A DNA stretch of 64,000 nt, from positions 248,001-312,000 of the forward strand of contig JANFOG010000004.1 in NCBI GenBank assembly GCA_024336345.1, given 5' to 3'. A program made the translations under genes and the position numbers. Below the pieces are notes generated by a model. That model was not told the origin of the DNA, made no database searches, and saw only the letters and a list, made by a program, of their open reading frames with translations. The DNA is from Mariannaea sp. PMI_226 (taxonomy: Eukaryota > Ascomycota > Sordariomycetes > Hypocreales > Nectriaceae). Below, one piece after another: positions 13,414-25,752 of the stretch. Positions within the stretch are counted from its first letter, which is position 1, and each line of letters begins with the position of its first letter.

Positions 13414-16400
13414 CAAGGAACAGGTACCTGACTATACTTTGTACGCGTTTCCCTGGTTCGCAGTGCAGACGGCAGACGCACACACATACACAGGACAAGA
13501 AACGGGAAACGGTAAGAAAAACGTGTAAAGAGGCGGAGGCTTGCTACTCGTCACTCATTAACTAGTCTGATAGTCTAAAAATGCTCCAATCTCCATAAAA
13601 TTTAATTGCTCCGTCCTACTTATTATCCCCGGAACGTGGTGCGCACCTTGCCTATTACCTATATTGTACGTGATAATTCGATATTGACTTCACCCCATAG
13701 TGTAGGTACCTCGAGTACCCATTCTCTCGTTCTTCTTGCCTAATTTTTTTCTTTCTTTCTTTCTTCTGGTCCTTCTTTCCTTTATTTGGCCCTCACCTAT
13801 TTCCTGCTAATATCCTGCTGTGAAAGTTGTACCTTGACAACTAACTATCTGTCCTCCTCATTCGACCTTTCAGGGGGGACCCAAAAAGGAAAGAAAGAAA
13901 GAAAGATTACCAAAAAAATGATTACCAAAAAAAAGATTACCCCTACCAGACGAATGGTGGAGGGTCGGACAGCTCAACAGGGGGTAAATATGGAGCAGCT
14001 ACTGTCTTGGGCTACACTAGAGTGTTGTACCTTGCATTAGGACTTACAGCCCTCGCTTCAGCACACGCCCTCCCCTCCACCCCCAGGTTGCACTCCCCTT
14101 GCACCAACTTTTTGCGATACCAACCAACATCGCCAGAATATATGCAAATATGGAGGTATATCACCATGCCTTTTTCTGGCGTTGATAAGCTACCTAAGGT
14201 CACAAAGTTCTCGATTGCGTTGACCCTAGTTGCGTCTTCTCGTTATTCTCGGACTTTCATTGTTTCAAGAGGTGCCATCGGGTGTGGATTGTAAAAAAAA
14301 GCGAGGACAGAAGTTTCTCCTTGATGATGCCACGGAGGTTACAAAAGTCTCATCTCTGTACCTGATACGTTACCTATGAAAGCCCAAGTGGCCATGTGAT
14401 AGATCTTCATGTCCTGTTGTCCTGTGTATGAGTACCGCAGGTTTATCTCTTGCTGCTGGCTACTGTATGAGTCCACAGCAAGGGAATCTGCAATAATTAT
14501 AGGTTACAAGATTAGGTCCATCACGTCAGACTCTCCCCATTACAACGCCGCAGCTCCTTCAATCTTCGCTTGACGATGGCAAACATGGGGGCTATTTTAC
14601 TTCCTTACATACTATGTAGGCCAGATCAGTAATCAAGGCATTTGGTATCGTCATGATTATCATCACTATGATCTACTCACTCCAAGTATAAAAACGCGTC
14701 TTCTCTCACGGTCCATTTTTATGGCACTCACGTAAGAGTGCTACAATTGCTACCTAAGGCAAGAAAATTATTATAGCCAGCTGAGGATGCCTCATCAGTC
14801 GTCTGCACTCGAGCAACGCTTTGCAAACAACCCTGTCCGATCTTTCTCCGGTAAGATGCTGTAATTTCTCTCCGTACCCGCCGCCTCGTAGACTTCAGGA
14901 GCTTGCCCTGGGTAAACGTATTGACTCTCCCCCGGTCCCCACCACTTACTGTGGTGGAGGAACGGCTATTGATGACGCGGTCGAGAAGCGATCGTCGCTT
15001 AGTCTCCAGCCAAAATTGTGGCTAGTCCTAGTCACGCCTCGGCAGCTTGAAGGTTGCGCCGTGGTTTTCAGCTTCTGCGATGGATCACCCACTAATTTTC
15101 AGCGTGGCTTGAAAAGCCCAGTTTATGATTATAGGGCTTTGTTTTTTGTACCTGACTATCGAATCAGCCACGATTTGGCGCACTGGCTGGCCCACCCTGT
15201 TTTCATATGAATACCTATAGAGCTCCCGTCCTCGTCTCTTGAGCCTCTTCCCCTGAGACTGACAGCAAAACAAACGGATCTGCGTGGTAATTACAATAAT
15301 TATGTGCCATCCAGCATGAGGACGATAGTGAGTCGACCAAACTAGTAAGGTTGCAAGGTTAATTGCTCCGCTCATCATTCGGAGCCCCTATAAAAATGTC
15401 TCCAGAGCAGGCCCAAAACGTACATAGTAAAAGAGAGACGAAAAACGAAACATTTCAGGGTCAAACGTTCGTCCACTTGATTGAACGCGTAAGAGATCCG
15501 CGTACACCACCACCTTCATGAGCTGGCCACCGTTCCTGTCACTGTTGGTCCCGCACCGACATCCGTCTCACTGGCAACTCTCCCGGGCCATCGGCCACTA
15601 AGACTTCGCTGTATGTACTCGACTCCGAGCCGAACAGTGCAGAGCACAACCTCACAACCAACGAACTCAGGTAAGACCCATGGTATGCACACCAATTCTC
15701 TGCTTTTTGTACAAGTTCTTCTACAATACAAACAAGGGTATCCTCGTCTTGTTCAGAGAAAAGAAAGGTGCAACCTGTACCTGGCATCTCAAGGTTTCCT
15801 CCCTCTGATATGGCACGTGCCACTCAAAGGTCAAGATAGGTAGGGATAACCTGATTCATATGTGCTCTTGCATGCCTATACCGTAGAACCTGAATGTAAT
15901 GCAAGGCGTCCGTCTAAAAGTGACCCTGTTCGTCGGAGAATCCCCATATTTTGAGTCAGTATCCGACCGACTGAGGAGCTAAAGCAATTTTATTTCAAGA
16001 AACATGGATCGTACTTACGCGTATTGTGAAGGCTATTGCAAAGCTCACCTCAGCCTTACGCACGACCAGATTGCTCCCAGGCTTAGGTGGATAATTCAGT
16101 TGGGGCTTCGCTCTCATTTCATATCATTATTGCTTTTCGAGTGATTTTTATTTGCTATCTTTTCTGGCTGGTCTCGACTAAGTCAATCTCATGAGAGGAA
16201 GGTTTGAACAACGATCCGCAATGACGCTGGAACAAAAGAAGAAAAGGGGGCCGAGGAGGGATGCGTCACGAAGCTCACGCAGCATATGGTGGCGCAGTCC
16301 TACTGTAACATACATAGTATCTTGGCTTGGGTGCTTCGTAGTCGAGTTTCTGGTGTGTAACTCGCCTTCAAGTTGGGGTCTGCGAGCATATTTCCCCCCT

Positions 16401-17776
16401 CGACCAACGAGCAAACAGGCATCATGTTCCAAGATGCACAGGGGGTTGGGAGACAAGAACGATTGTGGAGATGTATGGGTAAAAGCTGACGACGACGTCC
16501 ATTTTGTAGACATCATTGGACATCAAGTGGTGGCTAATTGGCATATGCCATTACGGTGATGATACTTGCTTGGTACTTGGAACATGGGAGACTTGAGTAG
16601 CTACATTTTGAGATACTGGGATAGTTTCTCGAGAAATCAGAGCTGATAAACTTGAAAGAAAAATTGAATGAGGCCTGATGCAACACTCCATACGGTTTAT
16701 TTGTGACCAGCTCGAGAAGCCACAAGCCACATTTTGCATTTTCAGGGGCAATAACAGAATAAGATTACTGATAGGTTATTTGCTGACGAACAGACAGGAC
16801 AAGCTCAGTGGTTTAGCCCGCTTATTGATGTACTAATTACCGGCTGTGCGAATACATGTCCGCGAGTTTCTCTCTTCACGCTACTGTCAGCGTCGCCCTG
16901 GGGGGAGCAATGGGGGACTTTGTGGTGTCTCGGAGAAAATCGAGACCTTGATCAAAGTCATGTCGCACCCGGCTCATCGGGGTGGGATGTTGTTGATGAG
17001 CTGGGTCGTCGCTCAAGAACAGGCAGGGGGACCATGCATTTTGACGCAGAAAGTTGACACTGTTTCATCGCCAAAAAGATGAGTTACCCAGGTAGGTACA
17101 GTACCCTTGACATGGTCGGGGACTGGGGACTGTGGACTGGGGAGGGAGTGTCTACATCGTGCAGAGTGCTTCGTATGGGTAATTGCAGAGTACATGAATC
17201 CGCGTATGGACGCACTCTGTTCCACGTTTCTTAAATTCCCTCCAATAGATTTTAAGTTGCTGATAAAGACGAAAACCAGGGCAGGCAAGGGTAACAGATG
17301 GCGGGAAATCCTGTTGGTACTTTGGGAGTAAGATGCTTGGATGCCTACTCCGTACACAGTATTTTGATTAGCCAAGTGCTCCAACTGTTTGCCACTATGT
17401 ACTGGACTGTACCCTCACTTCAACTGGTGGGGTTGGGGATCAAGCAAAGTACAGCGGGGTTTTTCAGGGGGGACGGCCCGCCACAAGTCAGGCAAATCAG
17501 GGGGCGTGCTCTCTCCGAGCCTACTATGGTGCTGTAGGTATAGGTAGCCCTGGCTTGTACAGTACCTGGCAGGCGACTTGGGGCGACCCCGGGCAAATAC
17601 TGAGCTGGTTCATCAGGATTCGATTCCCTCTCGTGACTGCTTCGGAGATGTGGGTGTTTGTGGGTGTTGTGGTCTATATTCTCCCAAAGTTCTGTTTTGT
17701 TGCTGGGATGGGTTGCATGAAACAGTTGACCATTCTTTGAACGAGCACGAGAGTGGATTCTTGTTGCGACACTCCC

Positions 17777-17807
17777 CGTCGTCGTCGTCATCATCATCAT
17801 CATCATC
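17777..17807 (+). repeat. (GTC/ATC)n microsatellite
   Basis: Four GTC-type units run into about six ATC-type units. Simple-sequence DNA in the spacer; it encodes Ser or Asp runs in spurious frames. Confidence 0.85.
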
Positions 17808-18655
17808 CACAGCACTGATCGTCGTCTTTGTGATGGGGCTTCTCCAGCATCTCGTGAAAACATTGTTGTAAATCGTTATGACAATGTGTACTCCTCCCTC
17901 TTGTCTTTTTACGGATGCATCTCCTCCTTTGATAGTAACTTTCTATCTTCAGTACGCGTAATGGCCCACCGCATCACCCATTCATTTGTTCTCATTGGCT
18001 TCCTCAGGTGACGACTTTCGTATTGGCCAAGTTTCCGCCCTTCCATTTGTCCATCACACTCGCTGCCACATGAAATCTGAATGCACTGCCAATCTCCTTC
18101 CACTCTATTCGAACGCGTAACCACCGAGTCTATACTATACGTAACCTCGAACTTTTCGACATTTTCATTTTCATTTTTCATCCGACTACGAATACTGAAA
18201 CCTGCACTCTCTGACACCAGTTTAGTAATACCACCTCAGGCATCTTCCATCATTCCACGGAGCTATTATACTGTATCGGTTCTGTTCTCGAGGACGCTGC
18301 TAATGCACGTTTGGGCCTTTGCCCCTCCACATTCAGCCCCCCTCCACCCCTTTGATAGTGCTCCTTCTTTTTTCTTTTTTTTTTTCTTGTGGATTTAATT
18401 TTTAGCTTCATCGATTCTTTCTCAAGCCTTCCAGGTCTTCTCAGGTCGACCCCTGGTCCGTACCCTGCCAATCGTGGACCATCTACCTACTATTGTCATT
18501 ACGGTTTGCATCAAAACACCACGAGATGCAGCACTCCTTTACTTCGCCCTGTGCATCTCTCTACCATTTCATAACACTCGTATCACTCAACAATCGAGTC
18601 TCCCAATGAGAGAGACCTGTTCCAAGTTCCTTTTACACTTGTGCATATACAGATA

Positions 18656-18665
18656 TACCTAGGTA
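18656..18665. repeat. TACCTAGGTA palindrome
   Basis: One of three exact copies of this perfect palindrome in intergenic DNA of the window (others at 47215-47224 and 47706-47715). Confidence 0.8.
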
Positions 18666-18837
18666 CAGCACTACAGCACTCAGCCCGCGTGTCCAGTGTT
18701 TCTCATCCCCCACAGCGCTGTCTCATTCCAACGGCCCCGGTCATACCCGTTTCCAACTAATGCAAACTGAGTTGAATTTGCTAGTTTGTGGTGTCTTGGG
18801 ATATTGTAATTCGAGAACCCCGCCAGTTTGATTATCT

Positions 18838-20982
18838 ATGCTTGCACGGCCTTCAAACAGTGAGATCGCTGAGGCACCCTTTGACTCCCGTGGTCATCGG
18901 CGCCGCAAATCTCGGCCTGTGCAGACTACTGACGCCTTGGTCGAGTGCAGCAACGACAACAAGGACAGCAACGGCGGCAGCTTGGAAATCGGTATTGGGC
19001 GCAGTAGCTTGCAAATGGGCGCTACATTCAACGACAACGACAGCAACATGGATGTCGAGTCCCGCCCTCGCAAAGAGGCCAAGCCGCCTCCTCAAAAGGG
19101 TCCTGTGAGCTGGATGAGCTTGCCCCGGAAGGACCAGCTCTTAGTGCTCTTCCTTGGCCGCCTAGCAGACTTCCTCCAGGTCGCCTCGTTGCAGGCCTAT
19201 GTATTCTATCAGCTGAAGCACATGATGCCTGACGTGTCGGATTCGCGCATTTCGGAGAGAGCAGGCATCCTGCAAGGCTGCTTTACCGGCGCGCAAGTCT
19301 GCACCGCCATTCTCTGGGGCAACGTTGCCGACAAGCCTTGGTGCGGACGCAAGTGGGCGTTGGTTATCGGCCTGGCGGGCACGGCCTTGTCGTGTGTTGG
19401 ATATGGATTTTCTACCACTTTCTTTTGGGCGGCGTTTTGGAGGGCGTTTGGGGGTGCTATTAATGGCACTGTTGGTATCATGTAAGTGTGACTTGGTTCC
19501 TCTGAGAGGGGGCGAGAAGGTGTGAAGGAGAGGAGAGAAGCGGACTGCAGGACATGCTATGGCCCCCTTGGGGCCGTGAAGAAAGTTTGAGGCAGTGAGA
19601 GCGATATCAGGAGCAGGGGACTGTGAAGAGATTGAACCTTCACGATGCTAACTGACAACCACTAATAGTCGAACCATGATTTCTGAAATCACTGTTGAGC
19701 GAAAGTATCAATCCCGAGCTTTTCTCCTACTACCACTGAGCTTCAACGCTGCGAGTATGCTTGGTCCAAGTTCGTCACCCTTTCCAAATCACTAGCCAAG
19801 TTTTATTGCTATATCATTTCAACTAACTTGCACGCAATTACCTCAGTCCTCGGTGGCCTCCTAGCTGACCCAACTACCACACTGCCTGGCTACTTCAGCC
19901 CAGGCGCCATCTTTGGCTTCCAGTGGATTCAGGACTATCCATTCGCCTTGCCCAGTCTTCTCAACGCCTTCTTCCTTGGCTTTTCTACCCTTCTTACCGT
20001 GCTGTTTCTAGAGGAAACATCCAAGGACCGGCGGCACAAGTACGATCCTGGCTTAAGCCTCGGCTACCGCGTAAGGCGCTTCCTGGCCAACCTCTTCGGA
20101 AATAGGTTGATGGGCGGATACACACAAATCCCTCCATGGGATCAAGCCTCCGTCAGGAGCGAAAAGGCTGCCGCGACCGCCACCTCAGGTACCAAAGCTT
20201 CTAAGAAGTTGGGCAAGTTGCCCTTCTACCGGATCTGGACCCGGAACGTCATCTTCACTCTCATCAATAGTGCCTTTTACGACTTCCAACTCGGCGCTTT
20301 CACCAACATCTGGTCGCTTTTCCTCTCAACGCCGCGATACGGCACGCACGGAACGGCTCGTTCTACAAAAGGCAAAGTCTCCTCGAGATCCCTGCCCTTG
20401 CTCTTCACTGGAGGCTTGGGAATGCCGGCTTCCACTGTCGGCGTGGCGAGTTCATTCCTGGGCCTATTGGGCATGATCCTCCAGTTTACCATGTACCCTC
20501 CTGTTCAAGCTCGTCTGGGCACCATGCGTTCGTTCCGATGGTTCCTGATCCTCTTCCCCGTCGCCTATTTCATCGGGCCTTACTTGTCCATTCTCCCATC
20601 GACCACAGAGCCCCCGGAGGCTGCGTCCGGCTCATGGATCTGGGCGGGCATTATTCTCATCCTGCTTCTGCAGGTCATGGCGCGCACTTTCACTCTCCCC
20701 GCCACCATCATTCTTCTTAACAACTGCAGCCCTCACCCCAGCGTGCTTGGCACCATCCATGGCCTCGGCCAGAGTGTGTCTGCGGCATTCCGTACCGTCG
20801 GCCCCGTCGTTGGCGGGTGGTGGTACGGTTACGGCTTGGATATTGGTATGGTAGCCTGGGGGTGGTGGGGGGTTGCGGCCGTAGCAATATTAGGATGCGG
20901 GACGGCATTGATGATGCATGAGGGCTCGGGACACGAGATCTTTCTGGAGGGGGAAAGGGAAGAGATGGAAGAAGATGATTGA
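18838..20982 (+). CDS. MFS transporter, YCR023C/ZIFL-like
   Basis: Three exons (18838-19481, 19669-19769, 19847-20982) join in frame to 626 residues. The N-terminal ~90 residues are hydrophilic. Membrane segments then begin around LLVLFLGRLADFLQVASLQAY. The first loop reads GNVADKPWCGRKWAL, the MFS signature between helices 2 and 3, and the middle exon supplies IRTMISEITVERKYQSRAF followed by the GPILGGLLADP motif rebuilt across intron 2. This order matches fungal relatives of yeast YCR023C and of plant zinc-induced facilitators, 12-helix proton-coupled exporters of the plasma or vacuolar membrane; the substrate is unknown. Introns use GTAAGT/TAG with a CTAAC branch, and GTTCGT/CAG. The central loop (about residues 320-375) is charged. 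An alternative start at the Met encoded near 19048 would remove the hydrophilic leader. Confidence 0.88.
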
Positions 20983-21309
20983 AGAAGATGATGAAAAAGA
21001 AAAAGGGCTTGTAAAACGCTCATGAGACTGTAATTATAATGCATTGTAATAAAAGAAAGACGAAGTAATGATGCAATAACTTTTTTTGTGAGGCTGTTGT
21101 CTCATCAAAAATTCCAATGTCTATCCCAAAAGACACCTCAAGAACTCATCCATACGACCGTATCTATATCTTTTGTTTATCATTCCACCAGTCCATCGAC
21201 TTAGTACATGGGGCGTGTGTGCTAAATTCCCAACGCCATAAAAGCAATTCTATCCCTCCTAATCTTGCAATATTCAAACATTTTGCTACAGAATCCATGA
21301 ATAGATGTG
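20983..21309. other. Convergent 3' intergenic region
   Basis: A short A/T-rich spacer between the convergent MFS and TRK genes, with AATAAA-like signals (21048-21053, ATAAAA). Nothing else is seen. Confidence 0.6.
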
Positions 21310-24071
21310 CTACTGAATACATGTCGCACTAACGACCGGCATTTTTTGCGATCCAACACTCATTCTAAGCTGCTCAATTTGCTCAGTTTGAAAGCGGGAA
21401 AGCGTCGAACGTCTTGACTGTGGTCGCCACTCGCTAATAGCATCGTCATCGAGCATGGTTTGTTCGTCAGGGAGAACAATGGCTCGGTCTAGTTTGTAAG
21501 GGAGACCGCGGTGTCGGCCTCGCAGCATCATGGCGCAGATTACCAGCTTGCTGAATGTCGAAAACTGACTGGTCAACGATGTCATTGAGCTTGGGTGACC
21601 AAGACTGAGGCCAACGTTTCCACTGTGTGATGTGAGCTTGCTGCTGGCGGAATATAATCATGGCCTTTCGGGGAATAGTGAGGGTAACATACTAAGCTGA
21701 GACAACTTCAAATAGAATAGGCCAAAGAGCCAGAGCCTAACTGAGTCAGCGGAGTCTGGGAGGAGGGAATACACATAGGACATACAGGATCGTTGCTGAT
21801 CTTTGACGACTCGGCGATGCAGATAGCAAAGACGCCAATAAAAATATACCACATATCAAAGCTTAGCTGGTTTCGCATGTGTGTCATCAGGTACGAGGTG
21901 CCGTCCTGCTCATCATACAGAAGGCTGGGCTGGTAAAGCCCTAAGGACCTCTCCTCGTACGTGTTCGACGATCGAATGGCGATGGCAATGGGATAAGCGG
22001 AGATGTACATCATGACCAACAAGCTCAGCTGCACAGCAGGATTGACACCGGCGAGGTTGAAGCTGGTAGTGCCTGTGTGCCTCGCGCTGACGGCCTGGAA
22101 GATGGCAGCTGCGAGACGTTGGCCACCAGGTAAGTCTGATACTGTAGGGTTGCCAAGATCAAGCGCGATGATTAGAACCGTGTCAATGACGTTGAATATC
22201 ACAATAATTCCCAAGAGCGCCCATGTTGGACCACTGGGGAACAGCAGCGTATAGCAGCGACGGGGGTGGTTGAGCAAGAAGGAGAGTGGTTCGTGGAGAG
22301 ATGAGTGCTTAGGCGCAAGCTTGGACATGGCCCATATCAGCAATCGGAGGAAGATTGGATAGCAAGTGTGGCCAGCAAGAGCCACGAAGCTCATCATTAG
22401 CATCAGGGCTGGAGCATCACGGAATGACAGCATAGAATCCGGAGTCAAGGTAAAGCCCAGGTTGGTGGTCATGGTATGTGCGGTAAAGAATGCCCTAGAT
22501 GGAGAGAAATTATTGGGTCAATATCGGGTCAACAACACTAAGATGAGAGAATATTGATAGGGAATTCATGCATACCACCAGCGTTTGCCCTGGCCGCATT
22601 CTGCAAGATAATCGGCGTATTTGTCTGGGGCATATTGGACCCAGCCAACGAAGAGAATGAAGGCGAAAAGATGAAGTCCAAAGAAGTAGGCTATCCTGAT
22701 TAGAAGCCTGGTTCTTATTGCACGTCTTGTAACACGTAGTTCAACTTACACAAGACGATCTTGAGAAGCAACTTCAAGCTTCTGTATTCAATTCCTCCTA
22801 GTTCCCGTCTATCTTCTGCCGTTAGGTTGTGAAATAATGAGTTCCTTCCAATAGTTGCCTCGCGTGATAGTTGAGGGAAGTCATCCATGGCAAGCGTGGG
22901 GCGAGAAGTCGTTGAAAGACGAGGTTCTTTATCTTGGGTGCTTCCGATGATGAACATAGATTGAGCCACGCTTGTGACTCGTTCCAGGGACCGAGCCTCG
23001 CTCAGGAGGGGACCAGTATGTCGACGACGGAGGCTAGTTAGGGATGACGACGGATGAGGGTATCGTTCAATGCGAGGGTCTGGTTTCATTCAGCATAAAA
23101 AGACATCACTTGACAAGCCGGTAGGGGGGGACTAACCGTCTCGACTTATCCGCCCAGCCTTGAGTTCAATCAGCGGATGCCCTGTCTCTTTGTAAGCGAT
23201 GATATTTGAGATGAAATAGTGGGTGAGATATACCTCGGTCGCGATCACGAGGGCCAGGAATATACAACGCCCTATCTCTTCTAGGGTGGTGATCAACTGA
23301 AGGATCGAATGTGATTCTGAGCTCAGACTTGACGTTTCGCTTCTCATCTTGCCGCGTAGAGGCATCCGTGCTGATAAGATGTTGCACTTCAATGATCTTT
23401 TTTGTCTCAAAGCAAGATACATCTCGGAACCCCTCTCGGGTTTCATGTGACTCTTGCTTTGGGGATGCAGGCGGCGAGACCTCTGAAGTTCTTGGCCATG
23501 ACGATCTGACTCTAGAACCGAATTCGAGATCTCCGCCGCGAGTCTTTTGACGCGATTCACGAAGCAGGTCAGGGCCTAGAAGTAAGGTTTAGTAATGTAT
23601 GATAGCGCTGGAGAGGCAGACAACTAACTAGCATCTTGAAGATATGCTCTGAACCACCATAGTCTGATCACAACAGTTGCGATATTGATGAACGCGATAC
23701 TTGTGATGATAGGCACAAAGTACAAGAATAGCTGCTGGTAGGTCTTGAGGAGCTTGACATCAACTCTATACGGTTTGTGCGTCATAAGAAACAGGAATTT
23801 CCATAGCCAATATTGAGGACGATTTTTGGGTGTACTCACGTATTGAGGCCTGTTTGGGTTGAGGAGCTAACTCCAAAGATATAGCTATCGATTGCGGTTA
23901 GGTTGCCATAAGGGTAAATGACTACTATTCCCATAAAGCCCATGAAAAGAATGTATGCATCTGCATATTGAAAGCACGGTCAGTCACACTATTTGCACAT
24001 CAGACGGTAGTCAGATTGGCGGTATAGCCCATACAATGCACAGTCACAAAGTTGAGAGGAGGTTGCCACAT
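21310..24071 (-). CDS. trk1: TRK-type potassium transporter
   Basis: Ten exons join in frame to 731 residues: 24035-24071, 23840-23960, 23629-23765, 23234-23575, 23137-23181, 22752-23079, 22576-22695, 21786-22494, 21693-21736 and 21310-21622. The protein is a plasma-membrane K+ uptake system of the TRK/HKT superfamily. It starts MWQPPLNFVTVHYAYILFMG and shows the pore-loop segments SSSTQTGLNT, AFFTAHTMTTNLGFTLT, SARHTGTTSFN and YGNVGLSLG, one per M1-P-M2 repeat. The large hydrophilic loop between the first and second repeats (about residues 100-345) is typical of fungal TRKs. The C-terminal tail after LRGRHRGLPYKLDRAI is cytosolic. Its length is at the short end because the N-terminal extension of some homologues is missing. 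Several exons are tiny (37, 44 and 45 nt), and one donor (exon 6) is GTGTAAG rather than the in-frame-stop alternative one base later. Confidence 0.9.
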
Positions 24072-25752
24072 TGTATTGATATGGCAACGTGGATATTGCC
24101 AACTAAGTGGCTTCTTGGGGCCGAAAAAGAGATACCCCTAGATAATATAGACTGGGATGAAGGAAGCTGTGGTTGGGATAATAGGAGTCCGCAATATATA
24201 GCTGGACTTCTGGAACTGGTTGTAAATTTATAGACTAGAGACAACACGTACACCAAGGGCATCTCTGGGACCTGGGTGGACATTGAGGCTATATATATAC
24301 TTGGAGATGCGTTCATGAGACAAGCCAAGGACGGATAGTATCAAAGAAGAGAGAAGTCAGTTTACACAACAGCGGCAAGAAATTTCTACGAGTTCTCACT
24401 TCAGCGGCGCACGTCAGCAGCGGCTGCCATTGAGACCCCGGGTTGCTGGGCTGTCAGGCTCCCATTGATTACAAGCTGAGACATGGTTATATTCGGAGTC
24501 TTGGGACCACGGCCCAGAACCGCTGGCGGACTTGGCGGGAATGGCGGTGGAGGAGAGAAGCGAGGGCCGTTTGAGACTGTTGCACATATTCGTGATTTGG
24601 GCCAAGCCATGTGAGATAACGGCACTGATGAAGATGACAGGGATTGGGCGGGATCTGTCGGGGATTTTCTAGAATGGAATGGGATCGGCAGAATAAATTG
24701 GCTCCAGTATCAAAGACGGCCTTGGCGAAGTAAGCAAGTCAGAGAGAAGAGAGAGAGAAAGAGAGAGAGGAGAAAGGTGAGAGGAGGATGTGAGAGAAGA
24801 GGAGGAGAGGGGGGAGGGGGGGAGGAGAGATGTGAGACGTGACAAGGGAGGAGACTGGACATCCTTCACTTGGCAGCTTTGGAGAAGAAAAAAATAGAGC
24901 TTCTACTGGTCTGCTTTTACTTGCCAAGCCCAACAAGCCCAATAAGCCTAATAAGCCCAACAAGCTATGACTTCCGAAAGCTGCTTGAGGGTGCAATAAG
25001 TCGATGAAAGAAGAGGGAGCATCCCGTGTGTGGGAAATGCCAAGTCTAGACCTTTCCAGTGTCTCGGTACTCGAACTTCCAGCTTCGAGGCGGAACAAGA
25101 ACAAAAGGACTTGGAATGGGAGCTCGTGCTTATTTTGGCTGGAACAGAAAAAGAATAAAAAAGAAGAATAAAAGGTTCTATTTGTAAGCTACATAGGTAG
25201 GACAATGGCATTGCAAGCGAATTCCATGTTCACGGAGGCGGCCAAAGTGCCAGGACGATGCTTACCGTCGCGTGCGAGTGTGTGATCGTCAAAGGGCTGG
25301 CATGTAAAGTCAAGATGCTTCCTCTTGGACCCTGCGCTGGGCCACTGGCGTTGGCTTCCAACTCACCAAACGCGAGGCTCAACTGGCTTTACAATATTGG
25401 GATGAAAATTGAACAAAATAAATACCATTTGGAAAAAGTCAAGTAGGTCAATTTATTGAAGATGAAAGCACAACAACAACAAAAAAAAAAAAGATATTGA
25501 TAGTGTTACTATGTCTTGGCTGAATCATCTCTGCCCAGTCCCAGCCACCTAGAGCCGCATTCCAACCAACAGAGACCTCGATTTCACAGGCGTCACATGA
25601 CCCATTTATCCACGTTTGGTGCACACCTTGATCAACGCGATCGCGTCGGCGCGCGTAACAATACTGCTCCTGCGCAATCTTACCCCCCCTTAGAAAAAAA
25701 AAAACGAAGTGCGACTCGATTGTCCAGCGGTCTTGTTGCTATCATCGTCGGC
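24072..25752. other. Divergent intergenic region between TRK and AT-hook genes
   Basis: Upstream regions of two divergently transcribed genes. It holds a GA-rich tract (24741-24840) and a small tandem repeat of a 9-mer (24926-24963). An A run near 25480-25491 and another at 25689-25699 precede the AT-hook start and look like 5' leader. No further gene is seen. Confidence 0.5.
24926..24963 (+). repeat. Tandem 9-mer repeat
   Basis: Just over four copies of AAGCCCAAC with one-base variants (AAGCCCAAT, AAGCCTAAT), lying in the TRK/AT-hook intergenic region. Confidence 0.85.

Larger units (their letters stand above)
13076..18837. other. Long intergenic region (5.8 kb)
   Basis: Between the divergent sulfotransferase-like and MFS genes. 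It holds a GGAA microsatellite, A/T homopolymers, GAAA runs (13893-13905), an ATC/GTC repeat near 17777-17807 and one TACCTAGGTA palindrome (18656-18665). TATA-like boxes (near 14687 and 15389) are not followed by a convincing coding frame. Candidate short frames lack domains or an ATG. Confidence 0.45.

Noticed and set aside
14007..14294. A plus-strand frame with a signal-peptide-like start (MGYTRVLYLALGLTALASA)
   Set aside because: Its first codon is TTG, not ATG, and the remainder has no domain or Cys pattern.
14821..15210. A 129-codon plus-strand frame in the 13-19 kb spacer
   Set aside because: It begins with TTG, has no in-frame ATG near its start and no recognisable motif.
16191..16559. 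A 122-codon plus-strand frame
   Set aside because: It has an ATG, but overlaps an equally long frame on the other strand and shows no domain; coding status cannot be supported.
17555..17650. A tRNA T-loop-like sequence (GATTCGATTCC)
   Set aside because: The flanking bases do not form a T-stem and no D-arm or acceptor stem is present.
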